From assembly GCA_029254005.1 (NCBI GenBank), contig JAQWYJ010000090.1, positions 35,224 through 99,223 of the forward strand: 64,000 bases of DNA, written 5' to 3'. The position numbers and the translations under genes were made by a program. Below the pieces are notes generated by a model. That model worked only from the letters and a program-made list of their open reading frames with translations, was not told the DNA's origin and ran no database searches. The DNA comes from Porticoccaceae bacterium. GTDB lineage: Bacteria > Pseudomonadota > Gammaproteobacteria > Pseudomonadales > Porticoccaceae. Shown piece after piece: positions 19,333-30,698 of the stretch. Position 1 is the first letter of the stretch. Each line of letters opens with the position of its first letter.

Positions 19333-20739
19333 TTGGATATAAATTTTTTTAAAACGGGAGTTGTTGTGGTTAAAAACTTTGTTCGCCTGTGTTTTTCATT
19401 GGTTATCTTTCAGGCGCAAGCCTATGCTGCCCTACCAGACTTTGCAACGTTGGTTGAAGACGTAGCGCCTGCGGTAGTCAAAATAAATACGATGGGTTCG
19501 ACAACTCCAGCTGTCGATATGCCTTCTCTACAGGGTCAAATCCCCGAGATCTTTCGCGAGCTACTTGAACAACGGCAACGGCCGGCCCGACCATCGCAGA
19601 CCATGGGATCCGGGTTTGTTGTTTCCTCCGACGGATTCATATTAACAAACCACCATGTAGTTGAGGGCGCAGACAAAATCCAGGTACAATTTGCTGATAG
19701 ACGAGAATTTTTGGCGACCATTGTGGGCTCTGATCGTACATCTGACTTAGCGCTCCTCAAAATTGATGCTACTAACCTGCTCAGTGTAAAATTCGCCAAG
19801 CCTGAATCCACAAGAGTTGGTGAGTGGGTTATCGCTATTGGGTCACCCTTTGGATTAGACTATTCAGTTACCGCGGGGATTGTAAGTGCTATTGGACGAT
19901 CTTTGCCAACTGAGAATGGTGAGAATTACGTGCCATTTATTCAGACCGATGTTGCTATCAACCGAGGAAATTCCGGCGGCCCGTTGTTTAACCTCGATGG
20001 TGAAGTAGTCGGCATTAACTCTCAAATTTATTCACCAACTGGAGGGTCGGTGGGGTTATCTTTTTCGATTCCAGTAAGTATTGCCACCAATGTTGTGGAA
20101 CAGTTGCGTGAAAATGGTCAAGTCAGCCGCGGTTTTCTGGGAGTGGGCATAGAAAATGTTAGCAAAGACCTTGCTCAAGCACTGGGCATGCCTGGGCCTA
20201 TGGGCGCAGTGATAAACAGTGTCGCGCCAAAGAGTGCCGCGGCAAAGGGAGGTCTCTTGGAAGGCGACGTTGTAGTTAGCATTAATGGTCAGTCGATTTT
20301 GTATGCAAGCGATTTACCGCATATTGTCGGCTTGATTGAGCCAGATTCAGCGGTAAAAATTGAAATATTTAGGGAAGGGAAACGTAAAAAACTTTCCCTA
20401 AAAGTAGGGTCTCTGCCCGGTAGTAACCTTGCTCAAACGAAACAAAGCGATGATGGCGATCTTTTGGGTTTACGTATTGATGATATTCCTCAAGATGAAT
20501 TAAGAGCTTTGAACTTAGCGGGGGGCATTGAGGTCATTAGCGTTGCAGGTGACTCACCGGCTGACAAAACTGGTTTACAGCAGGGCGATATTATCGTCCA
20601 GCTGGGATTCAGTAAGATCACCGATGTCGACCAATATGTGAATATTACTGCTGAGTTACCTACACAGACTCCAGTGGCAGTTCGATTTTACCGGCAGGGT
20701 AGAGCAATTTTTCGCACAATTACTCTTGAAGAAAATTAA
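19333..20739 (+). CDS. mucD: Do-family periplasmic serine protease (MucD/DegP-like), two PDZ domains
   Basis: 468 aa; TNHHVVEGAD, SDLALLKI, NRGNSGGPLFNLDGEVVGINSQIYSPTGG. Confidence 0.94.
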   Translation: MDINFFKTGVVVVKNFVRLCFSLVIFQAQAYAALPDFATLVEDVAPAVVKINTMGSTTPAVDMPSLQGQIPEIFRELLEQRQRPARPSQTMGSGFVVSSDGFILTNHHVVEGADKIQVQFADRREFLATIVGSDRTSDLALLKIDATNLLSVKFAKPESTRVGEWVIAIGSPFGLDYSVTAGIVSAIGRSLPTENGENYVPFIQTDVAINRGNSGGPLFNLDGEVVGINSQIYSPTGGSVGLSFSIPVSIATNVVEQLRENGQVSRGFLGVGIENVSKDLAQALGMPGPMGAVINSVAPKSAAAKGGLLEGDVVVSINGQSILYASDLPHIVGLIEPDSAVKIEIFREGKRKKLSLKVGSLPGSNLAQTKQSDDGDLLGLRIDDIPQDELRALNLAGGIEVISVAGDSPADKTGLQQGDIIVQLGFSKITDVDQYVNITAELPTQTPVAVRFYRQGRAIFRTITLEEN

Positions 20740-20844
20740 TCCCCACTAGTGATTAAATTTCTCTCAATAGAGTTAAGCGTCAATGGCATCCCAAACGTAA
20801 ATGCGCTAGAATTCCGCGCTTAATTAAACGGTAGTAAAAATCTT

Positions 20845-22638
20845 TTGTCTGAACTTAGTCATATCAGAAATTTTTCCATCATTGCTCATATTGATCATGG
20901 AAAGTCCACTGTAGCCGACCGATTTATTCAGTTGTGTGGCGGGTTAAGTGAGCGCGAAATGGCAGCGCAAGTACTCGACAGTATGGACATAGAGCGCGAG
21001 CGCGGTATAACCATCAAAGCACAGAGCGTCACTCTGCCATATACATCTGCGGATGGTAATACCTACCAACTCAATTTTATCGACACGCCAGGCCACGTAG
21101 ACTTTTCCTATGAAGTGTCCAGATCACTTGCGGCCTGTGAAGGAGCGCTTTTAATTGTTGATGCAGCTCAAGGGGTCGAAGCCCAGTCAGTAGCAAACTG
21201 TTATACCGCGATTGCCCAAGGGTTAGAAGTAATTCCTGTGCTCAACAAGATGGATTTACCTCAAGCTGAGCCAGAGAAAGTTATAAACGAAATAGAGAAT
21301 ATTATTGGTATCGAGGCTGGTGAGGCAGTTCGCTGCAGCGCGAAAACAGGCGAAGGGATCAATGACATCCTTGAAGAGCTTGTTCGTCAGGTACCGGCAC
21401 CGGTAGGCGATGTGGATGCGCCACTTCAAGCATTGATCATCGATTCTTGGTTTGATAACTACCTAGGTGTTGTTTCACTGGTACGCGTTATGCAAGGTAC
21501 TTTGGAAGTTAAAAGTAAAATTATCGCTAAATCTATCGGCAAATCACATGTTGTTGATAGTGTGGGTGTTTTTACGCCAAAGCGTAAAGAGACCGGTCGC
21601 TTACGCGCTGGCGAAGTTGGCTTTATGGTCGCTGGTATTAAAGACATTTTGGGAGCTCCTGTTGGCGATACAGTGACTACGCTGTCATGTGCTGATGTAG
21701 ACCCACTGCCAGGCTTTCAGCGAGTAAAACCGCAGGTTTACGCAGGTATGTTTCCGGTAGATTCTGATGATTTTGAAGAATTTCGGGAAGCCCTTAGTAA
21801 ACTTGCGGTAAATGATGCATCCTTATTTTATGAGCCTGAGAGCTCCGATGCACTGGGCTTTGGTTTCCGTTGTGGCTTTCTTGGCATGTTGCATATGGAA
21901 ATTATTCAGGAGCGCTTAGAGAGAGAATATAATCTGGATCTTATCACCACAGCACCAACGGTTGTTTATGAGATTATCACCGCGAAGGGAGAGACTCTTT
22001 ACATGTCTAATCCATCTGATTTGCCTGATCCAGGCCAGATAGACGAGATGCGTGAACCAATCTGTGAAGCTAACATTCTGGTCCCCAAGGAATATGTTGG
22101 TAACGTAATCACACTCTGTGTTGAAAAACGGGGCGTTCAAAAAGATATGCAGTTTATTGGTGGTCAAGTATCTATTAGTTATGAGTTACCCATGAGCGAA
22201 GTGGTTATGGATTTCTTCGATAGACTAAAATCAGTTAGTCGAGGCTTTGCTTCGTTAGATTACAACTTTGTGCGCTTCGAGCAAGCAGCATTGGTAAAAT
22301 TGGATATTCTTATTAATGGCGATAGAGTTGACGCTTTAGCTGCGATTACGCATCGAGATCATTCTATTGCCAAAGGGCGTAACCTTGCAGATAAAATGAA
22401 AGAATTAATTCCTCGTCAAATGTTCGATGTGGCCATTCAAGCGGCCGTTGGTGGCAGTGTGATAGCAAGAACAACAGTCAAGGCATTGCGCAAGAACGTC
22501 ACCGCAAAGTGTTATGGTGGTGATGTAACTAGAAAGAAAAAGTTATTAGAGAAGCAAAAAGCTGGCAAGAAACGTATGAAACAGGTTGGAAATGTTGAAA
22601 TACCCCAGGATGCTTTTTTGGCAGTGCTAAAAACATAA
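20845..22638 (+). CDS. lepA: elongation factor 4 (LepA), TTG start
   Basis: 597 aa; [38 protein letters not shown]. Confidence 0.98.
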   Translation: MSELSHIRNFSIIAHIDHGKSTVADRFIQLCGGLSEREMAAQVLDSMDIERERGITIKAQSVTLPYTSADGNTYQLNFIDTPGHVDFSYEVSRSLAACEGALLIVDAAQGVEAQSVANCYTAIAQGLEVIPVLNKMDLPQAEPEKVINEIENIIGIEAGEAVRCSAKTGEGINDILEELVRQVPAPVGDVDAPLQALIIDSWFDNYLGVVSLVRVMQGTLEVKSKIIAKSIGKSHVVDSVGVFTPKRKETGRLRAGEVGFMVAGIKDILGAPVGDTVTTLSCADVDPLPGFQRVKPQVYAGMFPVDSDDFEEFREALSKLAVNDASLFYEPESSDALGFGFRCGFLGMLHMEIIQERLEREYNLDLITTAPTVVYEIITAKGETLYMSNPSDLPDPGQIDEMREPICEANILVPKEYVGNVITLCVEKRGVQKDMQFIGGQVSISYELPMSEVVMDFFDRLKSVSRGFASLDYNFVRFEQAALVKLDILINGDRVDALAAITHRDHSIAKGRNLADKMKELIPRQMFDVAIQAAVGGSVIARTTVKALRKNVTAKCYGGDVTRKKKLLEKQKAGKKRMKQVGNVEIPQDAFLAVLKT

Positions 22639-22677
22639 ATAAAACGCTTTATCATCATCGGTGCACAGGTAACAGCA

Positions 22678-23409
22678 ATGAACTTTAATTTTGAATTAAT
22701 TCTTACGATACTGTTTTTAATTACAGGGTTCTTCTGGTTAGCAAATCGATTTCTGTTAAAGCAAGAGGAAGGTGTTGTTGAGTTTTTTGCCTCTCTTGCA
22801 CCTGTGCTTGGGTTAGTGTTGATTCTTCGCTCTTTTATTATTGAGCCCTTTCAGATTCCCTCTCGATCTATGGTACCCACATTAAAAGTGGGCGACTTTA
22901 TCTTAGTCAGCAAATGGAACTATGGTGTCCGTTTACCGGTGTTAAGAACTAAAATTTTTGAGGTTGGGAAGCCTCAAAGGGGTGATGTTATTGTATTTTT
23001 TCCGCCTCATGAAGATCGCTATTTCATTAAGCGACTGATAGGTCTTCCTGGTGATAAAATTGATGTTTTAAATGGCATGGTTTACGTAAATGATGAATTA
23101 GTGCCGCAAATCGCTGCCGATATTATCGCTGACTCTCCTCGCTCTGTTGTAATGACTGAGAATCTTGATGGTGTTGAGCATCTGATCCAGAAGCGTGTGC
23201 CGCCTACACGACTCAGTCAACGTTTCTCTGATACTGTTCCTGCGGGCCACTACTTTATGATGGGAGACAGCCGCGACAACTCCAGTGATAGCCGCGTTTG
23301 GGGCCCTGTCCCTGAAAATCGTATCGTTGGGAAAGCGTTTGCTCGATGGATGTTCTGGGACTCTTACGGTAGCATTCCGTCTTTTGACCGGGCCGGCGCC
23401 ATTAAGTGA
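22678..23409 (+). CDS. lepB: signal peptidase I
   Basis: 243 aa; PFQIPSRSMVPTLKVGDF, DRYFIKRLIGLPGD, MGDSRDNSSDSRVWG. Confidence 0.97.
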   Translation: MNFNFELILTILFLITGFFWLANRFLLKQEEGVVEFFASLAPVLGLVLILRSFIIEPFQIPSRSMVPTLKVGDFILVSKWNYGVRLPVLRTKIFEVGKPQRGDVIVFFPPHEDRYFIKRLIGLPGDKIDVLNGMVYVNDELVPQIAADIIADSPRSVVMTENLDGVEHLIQKRVPPTRLSQRFSDTVPAGHYFMMGDSRDNSSDSRVWGPVPENRIVGKAFARWMFWDSYGSIPSFDRAGAIK

Positions 23410-23553
23410 ATGCTAACTGCTGTCTTTTTTTATCAAAACTCAGTACGTCCCTGTCTGAGAATTTAACACACGTAGCTACAGCCAATGCTATGATGCTCAT
23501 TAGAAGGGTCCTTCAGCGAACAAAGTTGAAAATTGTAAATCATAGGTACAACT

Positions 23554-24234
23554 TTGAGTACTAATGTTGCGCAACTTCAAGAACGTTTGGATTATCATTT
23601 TACTGATGATAGATTGTTGGTGCTCGCCCTTTCACATCGAAGTTTTTCTACTGCTAACAATGAACGATTGGAATTTTTAGGTGATTCAATTTTAGGTGCT
23701 GTGGTGACAGATTATCTCTACCAGCATTTCCCTAATGTGAGAGAGGGAGATTTAAGTCGTATGCGTTCTGCTATCGTTTGCGGTAAATCACTGGCTGTGG
23801 TGGCTAAAAAGTTCGATATAGGTCAACAGCTGCTGTTAGGGTCCGGTGAGATGAAGAGCGGTGGACATAGGCGGGATTCTATTCTTGGTGATACGATAGA
23901 GGCTCTAATTGGTGCGGTTTATCTGGATAAAGACTTTCTAGCAGCCAAAAAATGTATTCTTTTTTGGTTTCAAGACCTACTTGTGACAACATTAAGTGTG
24001 ACACCTGCCAAAGACCCTAAAACTGCCCTGCAGGAGTGGTTACAACGGCGTGGTAAATCACTGCCTGTGTATACGTTAATACATACTGGAGGCGAAGCTC
24101 ACCAGCGTTTATTTACCGTAGGCTGCAGTATTAACTCTATCCCTCAAGTCTTTAGTGCGACAGCTAGCAGTCGCAGGCAGGCTGAACAGCTCGCAGCACA
24201 GCAACTATTAGAACAATTGGAGCAAAAGTCTTGA
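23554..24234 (+). CDS. rnc: ribonuclease III (TTG start)
   Basis: 226 aa; [16 protein letters not shown] signature, C-terminal dsRBD. Confidence 0.97.
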   Translation: MSTNVAQLQERLDYHFTDDRLLVLALSHRSFSTANNERLEFLGDSILGAVVTDYLYQHFPNVREGDLSRMRSAIVCGKSLAVVAKKFDIGQQLLLGSGEMKSGGHRRDSILGDTIEALIGAVYLDKDFLAAKKCILFWFQDLLVTTLSVTPAKDPKTALQEWLQRRGKSLPVYTLIHTGGEAHQRLFTVGCSINSIPQVFSATASSRRQAEQLAAQQLLEQLEQKS

Positions 24235-25130
24235 TTACTGATCAACCATACTGTGGCTATGTAGCTATTATCGGTCGACCCAATGTAGGTAAATCTACGC
24301 TGCTCAACCATATCCTAGGCCAAAAACTCTGTATTACCTCACGCAAACCACAAACGACTAGGCACACGTTGGTAGGGATAAAGACCGATGGTGATGTGCA
24401 GATGATATTTGTTGATACACCTGGCATTCATACCAACCAAGATCGAGCTATCAATCGTGTAATGAATCGCTCCGCAGCAAGTGTTATTGCTGATGTAGAT
24501 GTTGTAATTTTTGTTGTTGATAGGTTTGAATGGAGTGAAGCGGACGAGTACGTCGCTAGATATTTATCCAATAATGATGTTCCGGTGATTGTTGCTATAA
24601 ACAAGGTCGATATGATTGAGGACAAGGAGGCGTTGCTACCTCATTTGGAGTTTATTGCCAGCAAGGTGAGTGCTGTAGAGTTTGTCCCTCTATCGGCGTT
24701 GCGTAAAATCCATCTTGATGAATTGGAGGAAAAGGTAAAAACCTTTATACCGCAGCAAGCACATCTGTTTCCAGAGGATCAAATTACTGATCGCAGTGAA
24801 CGATTTTTAGCAGCTGAAATTGTTCGCGAGAAAATCACTCGGCAACTTGGCGCAGAGGTGCCATATCAGGTCACTGTTGAGATAGAGCAGTTTCGAGTTG
24901 AAGGGAAAATAACTTATATTGATGCTTTGATATTGGTTGAGAGAGATGGCCAGAAAAAAATTATTATTGGTACCAAGGGCGAGCGTATAAAAAAAATCGG
25001 TGAACAGGCTCGGGCAGATATCGAAAGTTTACTTGACTGTAAGGTGATGCTTAGAACTTGGGTTAAAATTCGTAGCGGTTGGTCCGATGATGAGCGTGCG
25101 CTGCGCAGTCTTGGCTATATGGGAGAGTAG
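24231..25130 (+). CDS. era: GTPase Era (TTG start)
   Basis: 299 aa; [24 protein letters not shown] domain [13 protein letters not shown]. Confidence 0.98.
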   Translation: MITDQPYCGYVAIIGRPNVGKSTLLNHILGQKLCITSRKPQTTRHTLVGIKTDGDVQMIFVDTPGIHTNQDRAINRVMNRSAASVIADVDVVIFVVDRFEWSEADEYVARYLSNNDVPVIVAINKVDMIEDKEALLPHLEFIASKVSAVEFVPLSALRKIHLDELEEKVKTFIPQQAHLFPEDQITDRSERFLAAEIVREKITRQLGAEVPYQVTVEIEQFRVEGKITYIDALILVERDGQKKIIIGTKGERIKKIGEQARADIESLLDCKVMLRTWVKIRSGWSDDERALRSLGYMGE

Positions 25131-25136
25131 ATTCCA

Positions 25137-25895
25137 GTGAAAGTCGATAATCAAGTTGGCTTCATACTGCATACAACCCCTTACAAAGAGTCAAGCTTGT
25201 TAGTGGACCTATTTACCTTGCAACATGGTCGTATACGCTGTGTTGCCAAGGGCTACAGAAAACCCAGCAAGACAGGTGCTACACGTGCGCTGTTCCCCTA
25301 CACGGAATACCAGCTTGGCTGGCTGGGTCGTGGTGATCTGAAAACACTAATTCAGTCAGACGCTATTGGCGCACCACTTTTTCTGCAGGGTACTACACTA
25401 TTCACTGGACTTTATGTTAACGAGTTACTTTTTCGTTTGCTCCACGAATATGATCCATATGAGACGCTGTTTACTCAATATCAGTATTTTCTGAAAAAAT
25501 TAGCTGCAGGGATCTCTACAGAGAATGATTTACGTCAGCTGGAAATGTGCCTCCTTGACGAACTTGGGTACGGTTTGGCTCTCGATGTGGATGCCATTCA
25601 TGGCCTTCCTTTAATTGCAGATAAACTGTATAACTACATTCCCGAGCAGGGATTAATAGAGTGTTCGAGTCAAAAAAAGAGAGTTTCTGGTGTTTATAAA
25701 GGAATTGATCTTATAGCATTTGCCCGAGGAGACTCTTCTTCAGTATCAGTTTCTAGGACGGCTAAACTACTGTTGCGCAGCGTGATAAACTTTTATCTCA
25801 ATGGTAAGACTTTGCATAGCCGCGAGCTTTACAGAGACTATTTAAGTAGCAATGTTGATGTTTCAGAGGGAGTCAATATGGAGTCGTCTTCGTGA
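25137..25895 (+). CDS. recO: DNA repair protein RecO
   Basis: 252 aa; FILHTTPYKESSLLVDLFTLQHGRIRCVAKGYRKP; between era and acpS. Confidence 0.94.
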   Translation: MKVDNQVGFILHTTPYKESSLLVDLFTLQHGRIRCVAKGYRKPSKTGATRALFPYTEYQLGWLGRGDLKTLIQSDAIGAPLFLQGTTLFTGLYVNELLFRLLHEYDPYETLFTQYQYFLKKLAAGISTENDLRQLEMCLLDELGYGLALDVDAIHGLPLIADKLYNYIPEQGLIECSSQKKRVSGVYKGIDLIAFARGDSSSVSVSRTAKLLLRSVINFYLNGKTLHSRELYRDYLSSNVDVSEGVNMESSS

Positions 25896-26269
25896 TTAAA
25901 GGGATTGGCACGGACATTGTAGAAATAGCGAGAATAGTCTCCATTTTGCATCGTCAAAACGACCGTTTCGTATCACGTATATTGACTGACAATGAACAAC
26001 GTAAATATTCGGACAGTCAACGAGAAACAACGTTTTTGGCTAAACGCTTTGCTGCAAAAGAGGCCGTTGCCAAAGCCTTGGGTACTGGCATTGGCAATGG
26101 TGTTAGTTTTCAAGATATTGAAATTACCCATGATGATAGGGGTGCGCCGCTAGTGGTATTGTCTGGAGGTGCTCAGGCAGTGATGCTCGACAAGGGTGCT
26201 AGTAATGTCTTTGTAAGTATTTCAGATGAAACCAATTATGCAATTGCCTATGCAGTGATTACCGCATAA
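25892..26269 (+). CDS. acpS: holo-[acyl-carrier-protein] synthase
   Basis: 125 aa; IKGIGTDIVEIARI, FLAKRFAAKEAVAKALGTGIG. Confidence 0.97.
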   Translation: MIKGIGTDIVEIARIVSILHRQNDRFVSRILTDNEQRKYSDSQRETTFLAKRFAAKEAVAKALGTGIGNGVSFQDIEITHDDRGAPLVVLSGGAQAVMLDKGASNVFVSISDETNYAIAYAVITA

Positions 26270-26319
26270 TGTTAATTTCGTTATTGCTAAAATTTGTGAT
26301 TAGGTGAGCGTGGAAATCG

Positions 26320-27210
26320 ATGATTAATTTTCCTTCAATAGATGGAACCATTGGTAATACATCTATGGTGCGTCTGCAACGCATGCCTGGGAAAACCTCT
26401 AATATTATTCTAGCTAAAATGGAAGGGGATAATCCCGCGGGTAGTGTAAAAGACAGACCAGCTATCAGTATGATCAGGAATGCGCAAAAAAGAGGAGAAA
26501 TAAAACCAGGCGACCGACTTATTGAGGCCACCAGCGGAAACACAGGTATTGCCTTAGCAATGGCCGCTGCAATGCTTGGTTACAAAATGACTCTCATTAT
26601 GCCCTCAAGTGCAACAGTAGAGCGAAAAATGGCGATGAGCGCTTATGGGGCTGAGCTAATTGAAGTTAGTGCTCAATTGGGGATGGAGGGTGCACGTGAT
26701 TTAGCGCTGCAGATGCAAGCGCAGAATCTAGGCACGGTTCTTGATCAATTTAATAATTTAGATAATGCTGAAGCTCACTATCAAGGAACGGGCCCTGAAA
26801 TATGGAGAGATACGAGGGGTTCTGTCACGCACTTTGTAAGCTCAATGGGTACCACAGGAACCATTATGGGGGTGTCTCGATATTTAAAGGAGCAAAATTC
26901 GACGATTCAAATAGTCGGTTTGCAACCCGAAGAGGGGGCTGCTATTCCAGGCATCCGTCGATGGTCGAAGGCGTATCTACCTGGCATATTTGAGCCAACG
27001 AAAGTGGATGTAACCATGGATATTTCTCAACAGGATGCTGAGAATACCATGCGTCGTTTAGCTCAGGAAGAGGGTATATTTTGCGGTTCATCTGCAGGGG
27101 GAGCAGTATTCGCAGCGCTTGGTTTGAGTGCTCGGGTCAAAAATGCAGTCATCGTTACGATTATTTGTGACAGAGGTGATCGCTATTTATCTACTGGGGT
27201 CTATAACTAA
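26320..27210 (+). CDS. cysM: cysteine synthase B
   Basis: 296 aa; GDNPAGSVKDRPAISMI, EATSGNTGIALAM, SMGTTGTIMGVSRYLK. Confidence 0.95.
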   Translation: MINFPSIDGTIGNTSMVRLQRMPGKTSNIILAKMEGDNPAGSVKDRPAISMIRNAQKRGEIKPGDRLIEATSGNTGIALAMAAAMLGYKMTLIMPSSATVERKMAMSAYGAELIEVSAQLGMEGARDLALQMQAQNLGTVLDQFNNLDNAEAHYQGTGPEIWRDTRGSVTHFVSSMGTTGTIMGVSRYLKEQNSTIQIVGLQPEEGAAIPGIRRWSKAYLPGIFEPTKVDVTMDISQQDAENTMRRLAQEEGIFCGSSAGGAVFAALGLSARVKNAVIVTIICDRGDRYLSTGVYN

Positions 27211-27236
27211 AAAAGCAAAAGTTCATAGGAAAGCTT

Positions 27237-28067
27237 ATGAAAATTGATAATCCGGCAGATGATACTCGTTACACTCTCACTGACTTACGCTATTTAATGG
27301 GCCGGCTACGAGACCCTAAAACAGGGTGTCCGTGGGATATAAAGCAAAATTTTAAATCCATAATTTCATGCACTCTTGAAGAGGTTTATGAGGTTGTTGA
27401 TGCTATTGAGGAGGATGACCCAGAACAATTAAAAGAGGAATTGGGAGATCTACTTTTTCAAATTATTTTTTATAGTCAGCTAGGTCAAGAGCAAAACCTG
27501 TTTGACCTTGACGACATTATTAGTCAAATTACCTCGAAATTACTGCGACGACATCCTCACGTGTTTCCCCTGGGTACCCTGACGTCTGTCAGGGATGTCA
27601 AGGATCCTGTAAATGTAGACACCATAAACCGGTCCTGGGAGACCATTAAGCGACAAGAGCGAACTAAAAAGGGTGCCAGGCAAATTTTTGATGATGTGCC
27701 TTTGGCATTGCCGGCTTTAACTCGCGCAGTAAAATTGCAAAAACGAGCATCTACGATTGGTTTTGACTGGCCAAGTATTTTTCCTGTTGTTGCTAAAATT
27801 AATGAAGAGGTTGAAGAGCTAAACACTGAGATGGCGGAAGGCGACGAGGATACTATTGCCGAAGAGCTTGGTGACCTTATGTTTAGTTGTGTAAATCTTG
27901 CGCGTCATTTAAAGCGTGACCCAGAGGCTGTGATGCGCCAAGCTAACAAAAAATTCCAACGACGATTTCAAAAAATGCAGAGCTTCTTAGGTGATCAGGA
28001 TTTTGATCAGTTGTCTGATCACCAGATGGAGTCACTCTGGGTCCAGGTAAAACAATCGGAGCAATAA
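27237..28067 (+). CDS. mazG: nucleoside triphosphate pyrophosphohydrolase MazG
   Basis: 276 aa; GCPWDIKQNFKSIISCTLEEVYEVVDAI, EELGDLLFQIIF and second EELGDLMFSCVN. Confidence 0.96.
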   Translation: MKIDNPADDTRYTLTDLRYLMGRLRDPKTGCPWDIKQNFKSIISCTLEEVYEVVDAIEEDDPEQLKEELGDLLFQIIFYSQLGQEQNLFDLDDIISQITSKLLRRHPHVFPLGTLTSVRDVKDPVNVDTINRSWETIKRQERTKKGARQIFDDVPLALPALTRAVKLQKRASTIGFDWPSIFPVVAKINEEVEELNTEMAEGDEDTIAEELGDLMFSCVNLARHLKRDPEAVMRQANKKFQRRFQKMQSFLGDQDFDQLSDHQMESLWVQVKQSEQ

Positions 28068-28283
28068 ATTGACATCAAAGCCCTGAATTTAGGGTGTTTA
28101 CATCACAAACCAGGGTTGTTCAACTATGGCATTCGGTGTATCGTACCTGCCTTATAGATGAATCTAAATCTGTCTGCGGGACGAGCAATTTAGGCGATCA
28201 AAGTCGCTACTACAGTCATCACGACAAAGTAGTCAAGACGCGTTTTTTTGGTGGACACCGCAGATAATTAAGGAATTGTGTGA

Positions 28284-28931
28284 ATGAGAGTTATTTTGTT
28301 AGGACCACCGGGCGCTGGGAAAGGCACTCAGGCCCAGTTTATTACCAAGCGGTACTCTGTCCCGCAAATTTCTACTGGCGACATGCTGCGAGCTGCAGTC
28401 AAAGCAGGGTCACCTTTGGGGCTGGAAGTAAAAGGTATCATGGCCTCTGGTGGTTTGGTTTCTGATGAACTTATTATCGCCTTGGTGAAAGAGCGAATTG
28501 CACAAAGTGATTGTGCCAAGGGGTTTTTATTTGACGGATTCCCAAGGACCATTCCTCAGGCTCAGGCAATTATTGATGCTGGAATTATTATTGACGCTGT
28601 GGTTGAAATAAGTGTTGATGATGAAGAGATTGTCGCTCGTTTGAGTGGTCGAAGAGTTCATGAAGATTCTGGTCGAATCTACCATATTGATCATAACCCA
28701 CCGCAAAACCCTGGTATTGACGATCAAACAGGTGATGCATTGATTCAGCGACCAGATGATTCAGAGGAAACTGTTCGTAATCGACTAAATGTTTATCATG
28801 AACAAACTAAACCTTTGGTAGCGTTTTATAATCAATTGTCTGAATCTCAAGATGAGGCGCCTAAATTTTCAACAGTCAATGGCCTTGGATTGCTCTCGGA
28901 TGTCCAGGCAAGGTTAGTCGAGGCTCTCTAG
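28284..28931 (+). CDS. adk: adenylate kinase
   Basis: 215 aa; [49 protein letters not shown]. Confidence 0.98.
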   Translation: MRVILLGPPGAGKGTQAQFITKRYSVPQISTGDMLRAAVKAGSPLGLEVKGIMASGGLVSDELIIALVKERIAQSDCAKGFLFDGFPRTIPQAQAIIDAGIIIDAVVEISVDDEEIVARLSGRRVHEDSGRIYHIDHNPPQNPGIDDQTGDALIQRPDDSEETVRNRLNVYHEQTKPLVAFYNQLSESQDEAPKFSTVNGLGLLSDVQARLVEAL

Positions 28932-29022
28932 CGAGTTCGGGGGGATATGACGCCTTGTTGTAATTGGGCCAAACAAAGTGGTCTAACCACAATGCTCTAC
29001 GCTAAGGATTCCTTACACTATC

Positions 29023-29745
29023 ATGACCATCATATTGGCAATAGAAACATCTACAGATGCTTGTTCAGTTGCATTATCCAGTGGCCCTGATGCATTTCAT
29101 CGTTTCGCTCAAGAGCCTCGCTCTCACACTCAGTTAGTTATGCCAATGGTGAACGAGGTGCTCAGTGATGCAGGAGTCGGCGTGACCGCTATTGATGCTA
29201 TTGGTGTTTCTGTAGGTCCTGGTTCTTTCACAGGTCTTCGTATAGGTTTTGCAGTCACTCAAGGTCTTGCCTTTGGGTTAAATTTACCTGTTATTGGGGT
29301 TTCTTCATTAGAGATTATGGTTGCTACTTATTTGCGTCAGCACCCTTCTTTAGCTCAGCAGATGAAACATGGCGATAAAATAGTATCGGTTTTAGATGCG
29401 CGCATGGGCGAATATAACTGTGGTTGCTATTGGATTGACTGCAACGGACAGATTTTCTCTGACCACACCGATATACTACTTAGTCGATCTGATGCCTTGG
29501 TATGGATCAAAACACTTCAGCCAACAGCTGTTATTGGTGAAACCAAGAATTTGTTCACAGACACGCCCATTTGGCAAAAGAGTACTACAGAGATTCACCC
29601 TGAGGCCATTGATTTACTGAAGATCACCAATTCAAAATATGCAAATGGACAGGCGCTATCAGTCAAAGATGTTGAGCTGGTATATCTGCGAGGAGCAGAT
29701 GCTTGGCAAAAACGAACGCGATTAAGAGATAAAAATAATGGATAG
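29023..29745 (+). CDS. tsaB: tRNA threonylcarbamoyladenosine biosynthesis protein TsaB
   Basis: 240 aa; ILAIETSTDACSVAL, GVSVGPGSFTGLRIG. Confidence 0.95.
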   Translation: MTIILAIETSTDACSVALSSGPDAFHRFAQEPRSHTQLVMPMVNEVLSDAGVGVTAIDAIGVSVGPGSFTGLRIGFAVTQGLAFGLNLPVIGVSSLEIMVATYLRQHPSLAQQMKHGDKIVSVLDARMGEYNCGCYWIDCNGQIFSDHTDILLSRSDALVWIKTLQPTAVIGETKNLFTDTPIWQKSTTEIHPEAIDLLKITNSKYANGQALSVKDVELVYLRGADAWQKRTRLRDKNNG

Positions 29746-30610
29746 ACGGGTAGCGTTTATAGGGCTTGGTGTTATGGGATTTCCTATGGCTGGCTGGTTG
29801 GCCAAGCATGGCTATTTGGTAACCGTTTACAATCGCACTACAAGTGTTATGCAAACTTGGATAGATACCTATGGCGGTAACACTGCATTGACACCAGCTG
29901 AGGCGGCAAAAAATGCCGAGTTTGTGTTGATATGTGTTGGCAATGATAATGATGTTCGTGAGGTTATGTTTGGTGAAAACGGTGTTTTTTCTACGGTAGT
30001 TCAAGGCACAGTTATTATTGACCATACAACAACATCTGCAAACCTTTCAGAACAACTTGCCGCCGAAGCGCTCCAACATGAATGCCATTTCATGGATGCG
30101 CCAGTTTCCGGTGGTCAGCAAGGTGCTGAAAATGGTGAGTTGACGGTTATGTGCGGCGGTGATCAGAAGATATTTGAACGTGTTTCAGCCATTATTAGAG
30201 TTTATGCAAAGGCTGTAACCTTGTTAGGTCCCGTTGGGAGTGGTCAGCTATGTAAGATGGTAAATCAAATTTGTATAGCTGGGGTTGTTCAAGGTCTTGC
30301 TGAAGGTCTAAATTTTGCTCGGAAAGCAGGTTTAGATGCTCATCAGGTAGTGGATGTGATTTCGCAGGGTGCTGCACAGTCATGGCAAATGGAACACCGC
30401 TATCAGACAATGCTGGCAGGTGACTATGAGCACGGCTTCGCTGTTCAGTGGATGCGTAAAGATTTGGCATTTGCATTAGAAGAGGCGAAGCGAAATGGCA
30501 GTGTGCTGCCGGTCACTCAGTTAGTAGATCAGTTTTATGCTGAGATACAAGATATGGGTGGAGACCGTTGGGATACGTCAAGTCTTTTGGCGCGACTGGC
30601 ACCTAAATAG
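29738..30610 (+). CDS. NAD(P)-dependent beta-hydroxyacid dehydrogenase family oxidoreductase
   Basis: 290 aa; VAFIGLGVMGFPMAGWLAKHGYLVTVYNR, FMDAPVSGGQQGAENGELTVMCGG. Confidence 0.9.
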   Translation: MDRRVAFIGLGVMGFPMAGWLAKHGYLVTVYNRTTSVMQTWIDTYGGNTALTPAEAAKNAEFVLICVGNDNDVREVMFGENGVFSTVVQGTVIIDHTTTSANLSEQLAAEALQHECHFMDAPVSGGQQGAENGELTVMCGGDQKIFERVSAIIRVYAKAVTLLGPVGSGQLCKMVNQICIAGVVQGLAEGLNFARKAGLDAHQVVDVISQGAAQSWQMEHRYQTMLAGDYEHGFAVQWMRKDLAFALEEAKRNGSVLPVTQLVDQFYAEIQDMGGDRWDTSSLLARLAPK

Positions 30611-30698
30611 GGTGGAAAAATCTCAAAGATTCTAAAAACGCCTACATGTGGCGCTATGTACATGCCGAATATAGTGGGCAAAAAAAGAGGTTGTTATT

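Noticed and set aside
29663-30025. 120-aa minus-strand ORF opposite tsaB/oxidoreductase junction
   Set aside because: Covers two confident genes on the other strand; no recognisable domain
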